Positions 1 through 9,725 of a stretch of DNA of 64,000 bases are shown here, piece by piece. Each line of letters starts with the position of its first letter. The first letter of the stretch is position 1. The position numbers were made by a program, and so were the translations under genes. This DNA is from Lepidostoma basale (Eukaryota > Arthropoda > Insecta > Trichoptera > Lepidostomatidae), in assembly GCA_022606425.2 (NCBI GenBank), contig JAHDVF020000986.1, positions 144,001 to 208,000 of the forward strand. The letters run 5' to 3'. The notes below the pieces were generated by a model. It was given only the letters and a program-made list of their open reading frames with translations, made no database searches and had not been told where the DNA came from.

Positions 1-775
1 CTTGTTCAATCAGTAATATATAATATTTAAGTAAGATTACAGGTTAGTACTAAGTTCCTATGTACAATTTGTTCTCATCCTCAATTTTGGTATGATTTAA
101 TAAAACCTCGAGTCACGGAATATCAAAACTACACATTCATAACGCATTGTTAAAATTGTAGTTTTTTGTTTTTTATTAAGAAAAGGAATCAATTTAAATA
201 TTTATTTCTTTGAATATGAAATATTAAAAGGTACAAAAAACCTTTCGTTTTACATTGTCAGGAATATTCAGCTGTACGAATATTTCGTTAAAAATTTTCC
301 CGTTTCCAAATAATAAGCGATAAGCGGTGACTCAAATAATTTTATCATTTCTAGGAAGACCTTAAGTTCTGTATTTTAATAATATTTAATTCTACAGACG
401 ACACAATTATCATTATATTTTTACACATTTTATATTAACGCCTTTGGAAGGTACATTATTCTCTTGCTTAATTTTTTTTTGTTATTTCCAAAAATATCAT
501 AGTAATGATTTTTTCGTTTCACTTTATTGAAATAATCACTTAGCTAAGTAATAATTATAAAGTTTACCCGAAAAAATGTACGTACGTCTAATACTTTACA
601 CAAAAATATAAAAATACTTCCAAGTTCATTTATATTTAAAGACAATATATTATACAAAAAGGGACTGAAGATTACAGTGTACATTATAATATCGCACAAT
701 ACATATTCATACAAAACTTTACATAGTATATAATATTGTATACAGATTTGATGCTTCCCTAAAGCATCAGCATAA
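1..775 (-). other. 3' flank / probable 3' UTR of the LRR receptor gene
   Basis: This is AT-rich DNA immediately downstream of the stop codon of the minus-strand LRR gene. No ORF or repeat is recognised here. Candidate AATAAA polyadenylation signals on the minus strand lie at 523-528, 201-206 and 172-177. Which one is used cannot be decided from sequence. Confidence 0.4.
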
Positions 776-2506
776 TTACACGTAGACTATATGCGGCTTC
801 TCCATTGTTTTGTGGTGCGGTATGGACTCGTAGCCAAACTGCTGGTACATGTTCTCCAGAGAGTCACCCCCTATCGGAGGGCGGCTCTTGGCTTGCCACG
901 GCGGCGTGCTGTGATAGTTGTCGGGGATGGGCGGCGCGATCATCAGGTACCGGTTGATCTCCGTCTTATCGTCTGACGGCCTCTGGTGGTTAGTGCCATA
1001 CATTAGGCCGTTCCCCAGCTTAGGCAGATCGCAGGTCAAGTCTGACCCGCCCAGGCCATGTTTGGATTTACTTTTCGAGCACTTCTTTAGAGCTCCCAAG
1101 TAGTATAGGATGCTGCCCGTGACGCTGATCAGAATGCTCAAGGATAAAACGATCGTGAGAATCGTGATCCATCCGACTGAGCAACGAAAAGCGGATTCCG
1201 GGACTTTTGCTAGTAAAGAGTCGTGTAGGTTCTCCGGAGTGGCGCAGTAAATGTCAGAAAAGTCTACGAAGAGAGTAGAATACTCCGAGGCATTCGATTG
1301 AGGAGTCGTTTGCTTCAACTGTTCCTGTCCTAGTTTCCACAACCACAGTATAGAGCAGTTACAGTGCAAAGGGTTGCCCGCCAGCTGCAGGGAAGTTAAC
1401 TGGTCCAGAGGAAAGTGCGACGATTGAAGTGCAAAGATATTGTTATTTTTTATGGATATTTGTGTCAACCTTGTATTTCCATGAAAGGTTTTCGTGGGGA
1501 TCGCCGTGATGAGAATGTTATCGTTCATCCATATTCTCTCTAAATTGATATTATCTACGAAAGCCCTGGCGTCGATCTCGAAGAGACGCACGAGCCCGCT
1601 GAGGTGCAGATGCCGGAGATGGAAGAGGCTCTGAAAAGATACGGGCGGTATCGTCTCGAAGAAATTTCCGTTAAGCGAGAGATGTGTCAGATTTAATAAT
1701 TTAGATAGGGCGGCTGTCGGGATTACCGTGAGGTTGTTATCGTTAAGGTTAAGGTACTGAAGGGCCACCAACCCATCTAGGGCGGCGGGGTGTATTACCG
1801 ATATCACATTTCCAGCCAGTTCTAATCGCCTCGCGCGCCGAAGAGCCGGGGCTGCCGACTCGGATATATTTTCTATTAAATTACCAGATAACGACAACAA
1901 CTCCAAATTCAAAGTGTAAGCTAAGTTTTCAGTCGGAATATCGAGAAGTTGATTATTTTCTAATAGTAGCACTCTCAAGTTTTCTAGCGGTCGAAACACT
2001 TCATCGTCAAAACTAATAATCTTATTGTTCGACAGATTGAGTTCCTCTAAGAGTCCGAGATCTCTGAAAGCGTGCACATTCACCGAGGAGATTCTGTTAA
2101 GGTTTAAATTTAAGGACACTAAAGATTTGAGTCCCGTGAAAGTATTTTTATCTAACACTTCGACACTGTTATCACTCACGTCCAGGTGTATCAGGTTAAA
2201 GTTAAACTCGAAGTTCCTGGAGCCGAGATCGTTGATCTCATTGTGCGAGATGTCCAAGGTGACGAGCTCGGTGTAGAAGGCGAGCGTGTAGTGCACGTTG
2301 TGTATCCTGTTGGCGGTGAGGTTGATGTGCTTGGCCTCCGGGTTGAGCTGGATGGGCACGACCTCCAGCGCCGCGCTCACGCAGGCCGCGGCCCGGCGGC
2401 TGTCGTCGCACTCGCAGCGGGGCGGGCAGATGCCCCGCGAGGCCGCCTCCGCGCAGGCCAGCAGCACTAGCCCCGCGCACACCCACCAGCGCCACGCATC
2501 ACCCAT
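776..2506 (-). CDS. Leucine-rich-repeat type I transmembrane protein, tartan/capricious-like
   Basis: Intact 576-residue ORF with ATG at 2506 and stop at 776-778, in one exon. Residues 1-22 look like a signal peptide (hydrophobic stretch ending ACAEA). Next comes an N-terminal LRR cysteine cap (C27, C31, C33, C42 in CPPRCEC style). About 12 LRRs follow (roughly 55-375, with LxxLxLxxN repeats). The C-terminal cap begins GNPLHCNC and uses C382, C384, C421 and C442. One membrane helix lies at about 446-470, followed by basic KKCSKSKSK. The cytoplasmic tail is ~100 residues and ends HIVYV, a possible hydrophobic PDZ ligand. N-glycosylation sequons are at N62, N157, N213, N258, N272, N383 and N405. 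In insects this architecture is that of the cell-surface adhesion receptors Tartan and Capricious, which act in cell affinity and synaptic target choice. The family placement is from layout and general resemblance, not an alignment. The first ~60 codons are strikingly GC-rich compared with the surrounding DNA. Confidence 0.85.
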   Translation of the reverse strand: MGDAWRWWVCAGLVLLACAEAASRGICPPRCECDDSRRAAACVSAALEVVPIQLNPEAKHINLTANRIHNVHYTLAFYTELVTLDISHNEINDLGSRNFEFNFNLIHLDVSDNSVEVLDKNTFTGLKSLVSLNLNLNRISSVNVHAFRDLGLLEELNLSNNKIISFDDEVFRPLENLRVLLLENNQLLDIPTENLAYTLNLELLSLSGNLIENISESAAPALRRARRLELAGNVISVIHPAALDGLVALQYLNLNDNNLTVIPTAALSKLLNLTHLSLNGNFFETIPPVSFQSLFHLRHLHLSGLVRLFEIDARAFVDNINLERIWMNDNILITAIPTKTFHGNTRLTQISIKNNNIFALQSSHFPLDQLTSLQLAGNPLHCNCSILWLWKLGQEQLKQTTPQSNASEYSTLFVDFSDIYCATPENLHDSLLAKVPESAFRCSVGWITILTIVLSLSILISVTGSILYYLGALKKCSKSKSKHGLGGSDLTCDLPKLGNGLMYGTNHQRPSDDKTEINRYLMIAPPIPDNYHSTPPWQAKSRPPIGGDSLENMYQQFGYESIPHHKTMEKPHIVYV

Positions 2507-2743
2507 ACCATCTCACGGACAGGACACGGACTCTGAAACAATTCAATTAACTACCGTCATATCTCTGAAGTCAATAACCTATTCAATAAATCTAAAAGGT
2601 CATCAAAAGATTTTCAGAATAATCTTAATGGAAGTTATTTTTGAATAATAATTAGATAAAACGTTTTTTTTTAAGAACTAATTCCGCTGCTGAAATAATG
2701 AAATAATATCAATTGTAGAGGTAGTTCTTAAAAAAAATTGTAT
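2507..2743 (-). other. 5' flank of the LRR gene
   Basis: This is the upstream side of the minus-strand gene and probably contains 5' UTR or an intron boundary. It is AT-rich. I see no certain TATA box, initiator or splice site. It ends where the family A element begins, so any longer promoter is interrupted by that insertion about 240 bp from the start codon. Confidence 0.35.
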
Positions 2744-2818
2744 TATTTAATTATTATTTTAAAACTGTTAAATTAAAAAAACTTTGTTTTTGTATCACAA
2801 TTGTGTTTTATTTTACGC

Positions 2819-2854
2819 GACAGCTGTTTCATCAACCTATGTTGACATCATCAG
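2819..2854 (-). ncRNA. Hammerhead-ribozyme-like core (family A, left arm)
   Basis: Read on the minus strand: CUGAUGA, one U, stem GUCAAC/GUUGAU with AUAG loop, GAAA, then C-AGCU-G and UC. All invariant hammerhead core bases are present, and stem III is only about two pairs (A-U, C-G) with a four-base loop. It is identical over 36 nt to the right-arm core at 3421-3456. The unpaired U between A9 and stem II departs from the textbook motif. Stem I is weak. Confidence 0.55.
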
Positions 2855-2869
2855 GAGTTACAATAATAT

Positions 2870-3089
2870 AGGCAGAAACATACTATTAACACGCGAAGTG
2901 GCGTGTTTACTCCCACCACCGGCAACACGTCGATCTAGCTCGTCTGGATCGGGTGGCGTGTGCGCGCATGGCGTCGCGTCAAGTGATCATAGTGTGATTC
3001 TGTCCATAGAAAACAATACAATTTGATTCGACTCAACACGCATCACGTGGCATCGGGTGGCGTGGCGTGTTAATAGTATGTTTCTGCCT
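2870..3089. mobile_element. 220-bp TIR element (MITE-like) nested in family A copy 1
   Basis: Perfect 25-bp terminal inverted repeats at 2870-2894 and 3065-3089. Each begins AGGCAGAAACATACT and ends AACACGC. The interior is GC-richer than its surroundings and repeats GGCGTG-type words. There is no coding capacity. No clear target-site duplication is seen, so I do not assign a superfamily. Confidence 0.75.
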
Positions 3090-3420
3090 TTAATCAAATG
3101 TCAAATTTGGATTTATTTAATTTGCCATGTTTCATCGTTTTTGACTCTACCATATAGGTACTATGTGTAAGTGTTGCTTCTAATGACTATCTTATTATAA
3201 TTATTATTATTTTATTATTATTATACTCGTATTTTCCACCTTTAATATTTTCTCCTACAAACAGTAACTAACCGTTCTTTTAATTAAAATATTTAGGTAC
3301 CTAACTCGATTTCAGCAAGAACTTCAAAATTATATCAAAGAAATTATTTAAATTGACATAAGAACAAATACAAAGATTCGAAAACACAATAATTTGATAT
3401 TTGATATGTTATTGTAACAC

Positions 3421-3456
3421 CTGATGATGTCAACATAGGTTGATGAAACAGCTGTC
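3421..3456 (+). ncRNA. Hammerhead-ribozyme-like core (family A, right arm)
   Basis: Same core as 2819-2854 but on the plus strand: CUGAUGA at 3421-3427, a one-base insertion, a 6-bp stem II with a terminal G-U pair, GAAA at 3445-3448, a minimal stem III, and the predicted cleavage triplet GUC at 3454-3456. All invariant positions match the hammerhead consensus. Confidence 0.55.
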
Positions 3457-3686
3457 GCGTAAAATAAAATAAAATTGTGATACAAAAACAAAGTTATTTA
3501 AATTAACAGTTTTAAAATGTTAAGGTATCAAAGTGTTATGGCCAAAACAATGGACTATTTAATTATTATTTTAAATCTATAAGTTGCAACCCTAAAAAAC
3601 CAATAAACCAAAGTGACATATTTCGCTTCACAGGGATATTTGCGATATATTCGATCTATTGTGATATATTATCTTATTGTGATAAT

Positions 3687-3790
3687 TTATTCTTGGAGTG
3701 CAATGTCAGGTCCCCCGACGTCGGCTATCACCCTGGCGTAGGCCTCTCTGTCCTGTGCCAGACGGAACAACTCCCCCACCCTCCAAATTA
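3687..3790 (-). mobile_element. LINE reverse-transcriptase C-terminal scrap
   Basis: The minus strand encodes WRVGELFRLAQDREAYARVI followed by ADVGGPDIALQE and a stop (TAA at 3687-3689). This is the familiar LAQDRxxYxxV end of insect non-LTR reverse transcriptases. Only the last ~34 codons remain, as expected for a heavily 5'-truncated or decayed LINE insertion. Confidence 0.7.
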
Positions 3791-4019
3791 TGGTTCAATT
3801 TGTAAATAAGAAAACTATATTATCTAAATCAATGTATTATTCTTATCAATTTATTAGTGTTGTGGATTCACATTTGAATGAACATTATTACACTTTATTT
3901 TTCTTTTGTAACAAAACATTATTTTTCATTTCGCAAATTGTAAAACTTGTGCATTGACAAACGATTTTGCCACAACCGAAACATGTGTGCGAAACCAAAA
4001 ATAAAGTTAGTAGTAGCTT
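3791..4019. other. AT-rich intergenic DNA
   Basis: No gene or repeat recognised. It lies between a LINE scrap and a foldback-family copy. Confidence 0.4.
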
Positions 4020-4290
4020 AAAATACAATCTTCATAGATGGCGTTAGTGTGTAGATTGAATATACTACTATGTAAAGGGTAGTGTTGGAGATTAACATAC
4101 GAGTATATACAACTTCCAAAAAATTGTAAGACATGGTGGTCATAAGAAAAAATAAGGTGGAATGGGGAATGTTGTATTACATAAAGCGTGCGCTTAACCC
4201 AACCAATAAATGGTCATAAGTCCTGTAAACACCTTGATCAACCATATTCTGTTTCCAATTTACATCTTCGTCTCAATTGATTCTCAAAAA
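4020..4290. mobile_element. Family G foldback element, partial copy
   Basis: Shares its core with the right arm of the foldback at 40765-41262 and with 36323-36627. Common stretches include GGTCATAAGTCCTGTAAACA (about 4213-4232) and the catagatggcg block near the left end. The left terminal repeat is missing or too diverged to see. The right end (CTTCGTCTCAATTG) is decayed. No ORF. Confidence 0.6.
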
Positions 4291-4429
4291 TAAAGTGTTG
4301 TGAAAATACAAAGTGTAATTTTATTAATTAAATTAAACTATAATAATAAATGTATCAAACAGACAACTCTTGTCATATTATTTTATATTATTATTAATTC
4401 AATATTTATTTTGACGGAAATTCTTAATA

Positions 4430-4880
4430 ACTATCTAACCACCACGCCGTCCCTCTGACGGGATATGCAGAATGAATGGACCTCCACACTGTTCTTTACA
4501 GAGATACTTCTCTCGCTTCCTCAATATTCAACCATCTTGTCATGCGCACACGTTGAATTCATCGACTCCTCACGTGACCGACATTTAATATTTTATTTAT
4601 TTGACATGTCACGTTTTTCTCGGCTTTCCTTATTTTCTTGTTCCGTTTATGTCGTTAATATGTACTTTCTTTATCATTATTTTTTCATTCATTTTCTCCA
4701 TGTGTTTCTTTTCGTTATTTCGTTCATAACAATTTAATTGGACACTCTCATGTACATATTAAACCCACATTCTTCCAAGAGATCTCGTTTATACGGGATT
4801 TATTCTACATTAATCATTTTTGTCGGTTCCGTGTTTCACTTCCATATATAATGATAGGTACAAGAACATCATTTTGCACT
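4430..4880 (-). mobile_element. RTE-like LINE 3' fragment, TTAG-tailed lineage
   Basis: Decayed minus-strand copy. It begins with ctaaccaccacgccgtc (reverse of the GGCGTGGTGGTTAG tail), passes through the conserved tgcagaatgaatgg block, and reaches the region encoding YGSEAW in better copies (near 4840). Compare 46703-47250 and 52150-52560. Many frameshifts and stops make this an old copy. Confidence 0.65.
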
Positions 4881-4884
4881 GCGA

Positions 4885-5035
4885 TCTCAATAGCAAATTT
4901 GATAATGCCTTAGAAGGGCGAAACATGTCATTCCCATAAAATATAATAAAACTTCTAGAAAAATGACGTTTTCATTCGTATTAATTATTTAATATGGAGT
5001 TTTATATCATTGTTCAAGAAACAATATATACATTT
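4885..5035 (+). repeat. Family B half element
   Basis: One arm of the family B palindrome: TTTGATAATGCCTTAGAAGG, GCGAAACATGTC, the CTTCTAGAAAAATGACGTTT block, and a terminal hairpin ATTGTTCAAGAAACAAT. The opposite arm is absent. The GAAACAUGUC half of a hammerhead-like core is intact, but the CUGAUGA half reads UUGAUAA. Confidence 0.65.
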
Positions 5036-5727
5036 GACGATGTTCTGGCAGGGTATAATATGTCTATGACGTGTTCTTAAACATTTTATTTGTTCAGATA
5101 CATTGTGAATAATATTTTCTGTTTAAAGATATATAAATCTACGGCTTAACGGAACTAGCGACGTAAAACACTCTTGTCAACGTTACTAATGCAATTAGAA
5201 AAGAAAATCCTCGAATACGTTGACTTGCATAACAGCGAGAATAAGCATAAGCCCTTTTGTACAAATGCAAAAATGGCTTTCTGCGCCATGATGCATGTAT
5301 TTGCTTTGGCATTAAATCGTTATAATTGTTCTCGAGTGCACAATTTCCATATCCCCAACACGTGTTTATATTCCGCTCTATGCATTTTATCTGTCTGTTA
5401 CATTACAAACAGTAAAGGATGAGAAACGCCACCAGATTTATGGCCTGCAATCACTCTAGTACATGTTTAATCATTCTGTCTTAATGCTACGCAAGATAAT
5501 TTTACCATTTCCTTTTTTTCTTGATTAAATAATTTCATTAATTAATCTTAAACTGAGATTCTTTTCCTTGTCGTTATTTTGCACAAAAAAACAACATCCT
5601 TAGCAATAAAAACGTTGGGATTAGGAACATACAAATTATCTGGATAGATTTAACGATGTAATTAGTTTCGATTGATTTAATTATTTAATTTATTTGTGAG
5701 GACTTAAGAATAAATGTAAGTGGATTA
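5036..5727. other. Intergenic DNA, no convincing gene
   Basis: An 82-codon open frame at 5174-5422 (plus) is somewhat less AT-rich but has no motif, signal peptide or context, so I do not call it. The rest is AT-rich and featureless. Confidence 0.35.
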
Positions 5728-6445
5728 TGGCAACCCTTATATACGGAAATGAAGCATGGAACTGGTATGACAAAATATTATTTGAATTGATGTGGTTTAT
5801 ATTTAGACAAACGTGATTTGACTTCATTTTATTTTTATTTTAATTCAGGGTGGACAAAAGCATACAGAAAAAAATCAATAATGGATCAATGGGGTAGTTT
5901 TTACACTTAAAAATTATAAATGGAGACACTATAATGGATTATGAAATCGAGTTAGACTAATGAGAATACGGTCAGATCAAATCAACAAATTTTTGAAATG
6001 TCGATATGCGTTATAAAAAGTTCATTAAGATGGTTTGAACACGTGGAAAGAATAAATAAGGTATACTTAATACGAATGAAAACGTCATTTTTTTTAGAAG
6101 TTTCATTATATTTTATGGGAGACATTTGATAATGCTTTAAAAGGGTGAAACATGTCATTTGCATAAATTATAATAAAACTTCTAGAAAACTGACGTTTTC
6201 ATTTGTATTAATTGTTTAATATGGAGTTTTACATCATTGTTCAAGAAACAATAAATAATTAGGTATACGTTTACGATATATTTAGGTGGAGCAAGAAATA
6301 GATGGAAAATGGCAGGATCGATAAAAAAATTAATATCGATCATGTGAGAAAGAATATCGGTCTTCAAAGAAATTGAAGTTGCGTGCATTACACGATGTAT
6401 CAAAATTTAGGAGCGAGAGAAGTGTGTCAGGAATAACACGATCCT
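5728..6445 (+). mobile_element. RTE-like LINE 3' fragment, TTAG-tailed lineage, split by a family B insertion
   Basis: Plus-strand remnants of the same lineage as 16315-16810. The atacggaaatgaagcatgg block (about 5740) corresponds to YGNEAW. A TCATTAAGATGGTTTGAACA block (about 6024) corresponds to RWFEH. The GTATACG...AGGTGGAGCAAG block continues at 6261. A family B element interrupts the fragment at 6067-6260 and an 8-bp direct repeat flanks it. Heavily mutated. Confidence 0.6.
6067..6260. mobile_element. Family B inverted-repeat element inserted in a LINE remnant
   Basis: AGGTATAC occurs at 6059-6066 and 6261-6268, directly flanking the element. Removing the element and one repeat restores the aligned LINE sequence. 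The left arm starts TTAATACGAATGAAAACG and is shorter; the right arm runs to ATTGTTCAAGAAACAAT. The centre carries the GATAATGCTTTAAAAGGGTG, GAAACATGTC core. Confidence 0.7.
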
Positions 6446-7450
6446 CACAGATTACATTTATTTGAATGCTATAGAAGTATGTCAGTATAGGCGATTATGA
6501 TTGTCTTTCTCTTTTCTACCTACACTTTCAGCGAAACAACGCGATGGTTAGATTTTAACCCTTAATTTGACCAAAATAATATATTTCCCACTTAATATTA
6601 TCCCAGTTGCTATAGAAAACAAGCAACCATTGATGCGAAATAAGCATATAAAATATAAAGATACAGATTCAAATTCAGAATAAGTAAGCAAACGATATTA
6701 TTGTACCTCTCTATTTAAAACTTTTTTTTTAAATAGTTAGCTTCCAGGTGCCCAATTTAGGATTAAAATAATTTCTATAAGATATTTGCTTTTACGTGTT
6801 TCAATATTCAGGATTCTGTACGAGATACAATCCAGTTACAAGTACATTATTAATAGTTGGATGTCTGTCTGGAATCTTGTATTCGTTTTGTCATTTGTCG
6901 CTTGCGCAAACTAAATAAAAGACGTGAAAACAAGTAGCCACATCTGTTTAGTTTTACAGACATCACAATAAGTAAAACTGAAACGACTTGAGCGCCGCGT
7001 GGCTGAAAGTACATTGTCTTATCTCTAAATATTTCAAATATATATTTTTTGGGACTGCAGATTTTTATTAATATTTATTAATCATTTACAAAAACCAAAC
7101 CATTTTCATATTTCCAAACTGGGGCAACTCGTTATAGGGATTGAAGTTAAGACACAATATTTACAGTTCTTCTTCTATTTCTAATAAATCGGGAGATTTG
7201 TTGTCACAGAATTATGTAACCTCTTGCGATGCGAATAATCAGCTAGCTATCTCGTCACATTTTGAGTGGCCTGCTAGGCAGTGTCCTCTAAGCTGTGCGA
7301 GTGTGCGCGCTCACACAACTTGCCGATCGCGCACACAAACATTACAATAGAGCGCACAAAAGTAACAACAACTTTCGGATGTTATAAATTATGAGAACGA
7401 GAACTAGTATTGGTAGACTCATTCTGTTTCTCTTTTTATGTATTACGTTA
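6446..7450. other. Intergenic DNA without recognised features
   Basis: Mostly AT-rich. A GC-richer patch at about 7220-7350 includes the palindromic-looking gtgtgcgcgctcacac. No coding signal or known repeat. Confidence 0.35.
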
Positions 7451-7576
7451 AATAGAATTGACTTTAAACAGTCCATTGTTTTGGCCGAAACACAATGATA
7501 CTTCAACATTATTACTGTTAAAATTCTAAACACTGTTATAATATCACAATTTCTTTTTATTCACTGAAAGTGTCGC

Positions 7577-7611
7577 GACATTGGATCGCCAACCGATGTT
7601 GGCATCATCAA
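7577..7611 (-). ncRNA. Decayed hammerhead-like core (family A copy 2, left arm)
   Basis: Stem II GCCAAC/GUUGGC with AUCG loop is perfect on the minus strand, but C3 has become U and GAAA has become GAUC. Predicted inactive. Confidence 0.4.
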
Positions 7612-7724
7612 AGGTTACAATAAACTGATTTTCCGTTAAATAGAGCAAATTTGTTTTCCCGTTAAATAGAGCAGATTTTTTTCATTGTATTTCCGTTTAA
7701 ACTTGTGAGAGTTTATTATAACAC

Positions 7725-7760
7725 CTGATGATGCCAACATCGGTTGACGAAACAGCTGTC
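7725..7760 (+). ncRNA. Hammerhead-ribozyme-like core (family A copy 2, right arm)
   Basis: CUGAUGA at 7725-7731, a single inserted U, stem II GCCAAC/GUUGAC (one C-A mismatch) with AUCG loop, GAAA at 7749-7752, C-AGCU-G, and GUC at 7758-7760. All invariant bases are present. Confidence 0.5.
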
Positions 7761-7924
7761 ACAACACTCTTAGTCAATAAAAAGATATTGTGATATTATA
7801 ACAGTGTTTAAAATTTTAACAGTAATAGAATTGACTTTTACAATAAGTGATTTATGGACATCATATAGTGTTTTTAATTATTGTCATTGTTAATGTCACC
7901 ATCGAAAAGAACTATATGATGTGT

Positions 7925-8160
7925 TGTGTCATTTTTATTTTGTTATATTATTTTATATCATTGTATTTTATATTGCTCACTTTAATTTTATTTATGAAAG
8001 TTTTACTCACTAATTGTGCGCGGGAGATGGTTATTGGTGGCGATGAGGTTCGCAACCCGTCACACCGCGTCTCCCGCGGGGGTGAAAATAAAAGGATGGA
8101 GTGCCGCATCGGTTAAAATGTGGCAGTCCATTATTTCTGCCTATCCGATGTGCTAGTTAA
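7925..8160 (+). mobile_element. SINE-like element sharing the TTAG-lineage LINE 3' end, copy 1
   Basis: Homologous to 32960-33205 from tatattattttatatcattg through gtgcgcgggagatg, ggcgatgaggttcgcaaccc and gagtgccgcatcg. The last part (GTGGCAGTCCATT, TCTGCCTA) is the terminal ~60 bp of the TTAG-tailed LINE lineage. GGTTCGCAACCC resembles a polymerase III B box. It has no LINE coding homology upstream of the shared tail. Confidence 0.6.
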
Positions 8161-9480
8161 TTGGTTAAAAATTAACCGTTTCGCTAAGTAGGTCTGCAAA
8201 CCGTTAAATAGAGCAGAATTTTTTCTTGTATTTTCTTTGAAAATTTTAAGGAATACATATTCTAGGTGGACGTGAGCCTACAGGTATTCCGTTTCCATCA
8301 GTGTATACGATTTTGAGAGTGTCCATAAGGTTTACGTGGTGTTGTCATAATTGTCCTCTTGTTCGGCTTCATCTCACGATGTCCTCAGTATTGCAGATTT
8401 TCGAGTTGTATCTGCTCTTGTGTCCACACCGGTGTACAATATTTACTACAATCAATAAATGTACACATATATTGCAGAGGCTCCATTTATAAAAGCAAAA
8501 AAGACTGTGGAAGTATATTTTTGTACTGAATCTTATTCCATTTTATTATGCTGCGTAAACACGAATTGCAGTACTTTACACGTATTTTTTATTAGACAAT
8601 TTAAATAATATAAAATATCATCTATCATATGTATGTGCACAGGTCCTTTAACTATTCTATTTTTTACTCACGAGACAAAAAGGTGGTGAATCATTATGAT
8701 TATAATACTAAAGTCGAAAAAAATTCTCATTAAGGTGACTATAATTTAGCTTGCTTGCGAAAAAAAAACACCCTTAAGATAAAAACGTAATTACATAGTT
8801 GAATCACGGACTCGTAAAGTCAGTCCTTATCTTTGCAATTATTTTTCCTAGCGTCATCCCTGTCACTCCAATGGGATTTCATGAAATGCGTTACGTTTGT
8901 TGACGGAGGAGTGCAATTGGTATATCACGCCATCTCTCTCGTGTACCAGGGGGATATGCAGTTGATGTATCATTTCATCCCTCTTCCCCAATTTGGAGAG
9001 TGCATGGGAGAATAAAGAGGGATTTGGCTCTTGGAAGGGGGAGTTTTATTCTACGAAAAATGTGGTTTTCCCCACTGAGTCTACATTCTTATTTTGAACC
9101 TACGAATTGAATACAATTTTAATACTGGTAGCTTTAAAATAGATTATAATGAAGAGAAGTTACCATGTTAAGTAATTGTACATTCGTAATTTGATAATAA
9201 ATCGAATTTTTTTAGTTGTAAGCTACTGTTAAACTTCAATATTATCTTATGGTATAAATACAATATAGATATTCAACTTAATATGAAGATAATGGACTAA
9301 AAACATTTACTCATATTATTATGTGGGCTATTAAAAAATACATACTATGAAGAAAAGGGGTTAAAAATTCTTTAAAAACATCCAATTGGGACTTGTCAAT
9401 TATTTATTTCTTTTTTATGAACTAGGAAATACTCAAGTTAATAACTTGCTTATTAACAAAATTCTTACAATAAAAATGGC
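8161..9480. other. Intergenic DNA
   Basis: A repeat of the ccgttaaatagagcag word also found in family A copy 2 occurs at about 8200-8235. Less AT-rich patches lie at 8240-8490 and 8860-9060 but show no coding pattern. Nothing else recognised. Confidence 0.35.
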
Positions 9481-9484
9481 CATA

Positions 9485-9525
9485 TACTAGCTACTGATCA
9501 CATGTCATGACAATCAAAACTTAAA
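9485..9525 (+). repeat. SINE tail remnant
   Basis: tactagctactgatcacatg followed by tcatgacaatcaa matches the 3' tail of the tRNA-derived SINE at 31745-31915 (agctacctaccacatgtcat, gagaatcaa). The tRNA-like head is absent. Confidence 0.4.
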
Positions 9526-9539
9526 ATATTATTTAGTCT

Positions 9540-9725
9540 TTTTCTTCCTCAGCCTATTCCCGTCCACTCCTGGACAAAGGTCTCCTACATTCGCTTCCAT
9601 GTCACACTGTCCTGTGCAGACTGCATCCAGGTTATTCCGACGTGTCTGTTCAGATCATCCTTCCACCGTAGTTGCGGTCCCTGTCCACCGTAGTGACCTT
9701 TGTTTTTTCTCTCACCGTATCGTTT
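9540..9725 (-). mobile_element. RTE-like LINE 3' end (lineage sharing 61935-62540)
   Basis: The minus strand encodes GGQGPQLRWKDDLNRHVGIT, WMQSAQDSVTWKRM, then the VQEWTG-like end. It matches the plus-strand copy at 62390-62515 almost word for word. Only the last ~60 codons are kept; a severe 5' truncation. Confidence 0.75.

Larger units (their letters stand above)
2744..3575. mobile_element. Family A inverted-repeat element, copy 1, with 20-bp target-site duplication
   Basis: A 20-bp direct repeat, TATTTAATTATTATTTTAAA, sits at 2744-2763 and again at 3556-3575. Between them are two inverted arms of ~100 bp (about 2764-2868 and 3405-3525), each with an identical hammerhead-like core. The right arm runs on ~45 bp past AACAGT and ends CAATGGACT; the left arm stops at the equivalent of AACAGT. 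The middle holds a separate TIR element (2870-3089). The long direct repeat indicates insertion by staggered cut and fill-in, as in retrotransposition. No ORF is present, so the element is non-autonomous. Confidence 0.7.
7451..7838. mobile_element. Family A inverted-repeat element, copy 2, with 15-bp target-site duplication
   Basis: AATAGAATTGACTTT occurs at 7451-7465 and 7824-7838. Here the left arm is the full one (it begins at the complement of the CAATGGACT end) and the right arm stops at AACAGT, the mirror image of copy 1. The right-arm core at 7725-7760 is intact; the left is decayed. A short direct duplication of ccgttaaatagagca lies in the spacer. Confidence 0.7.
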
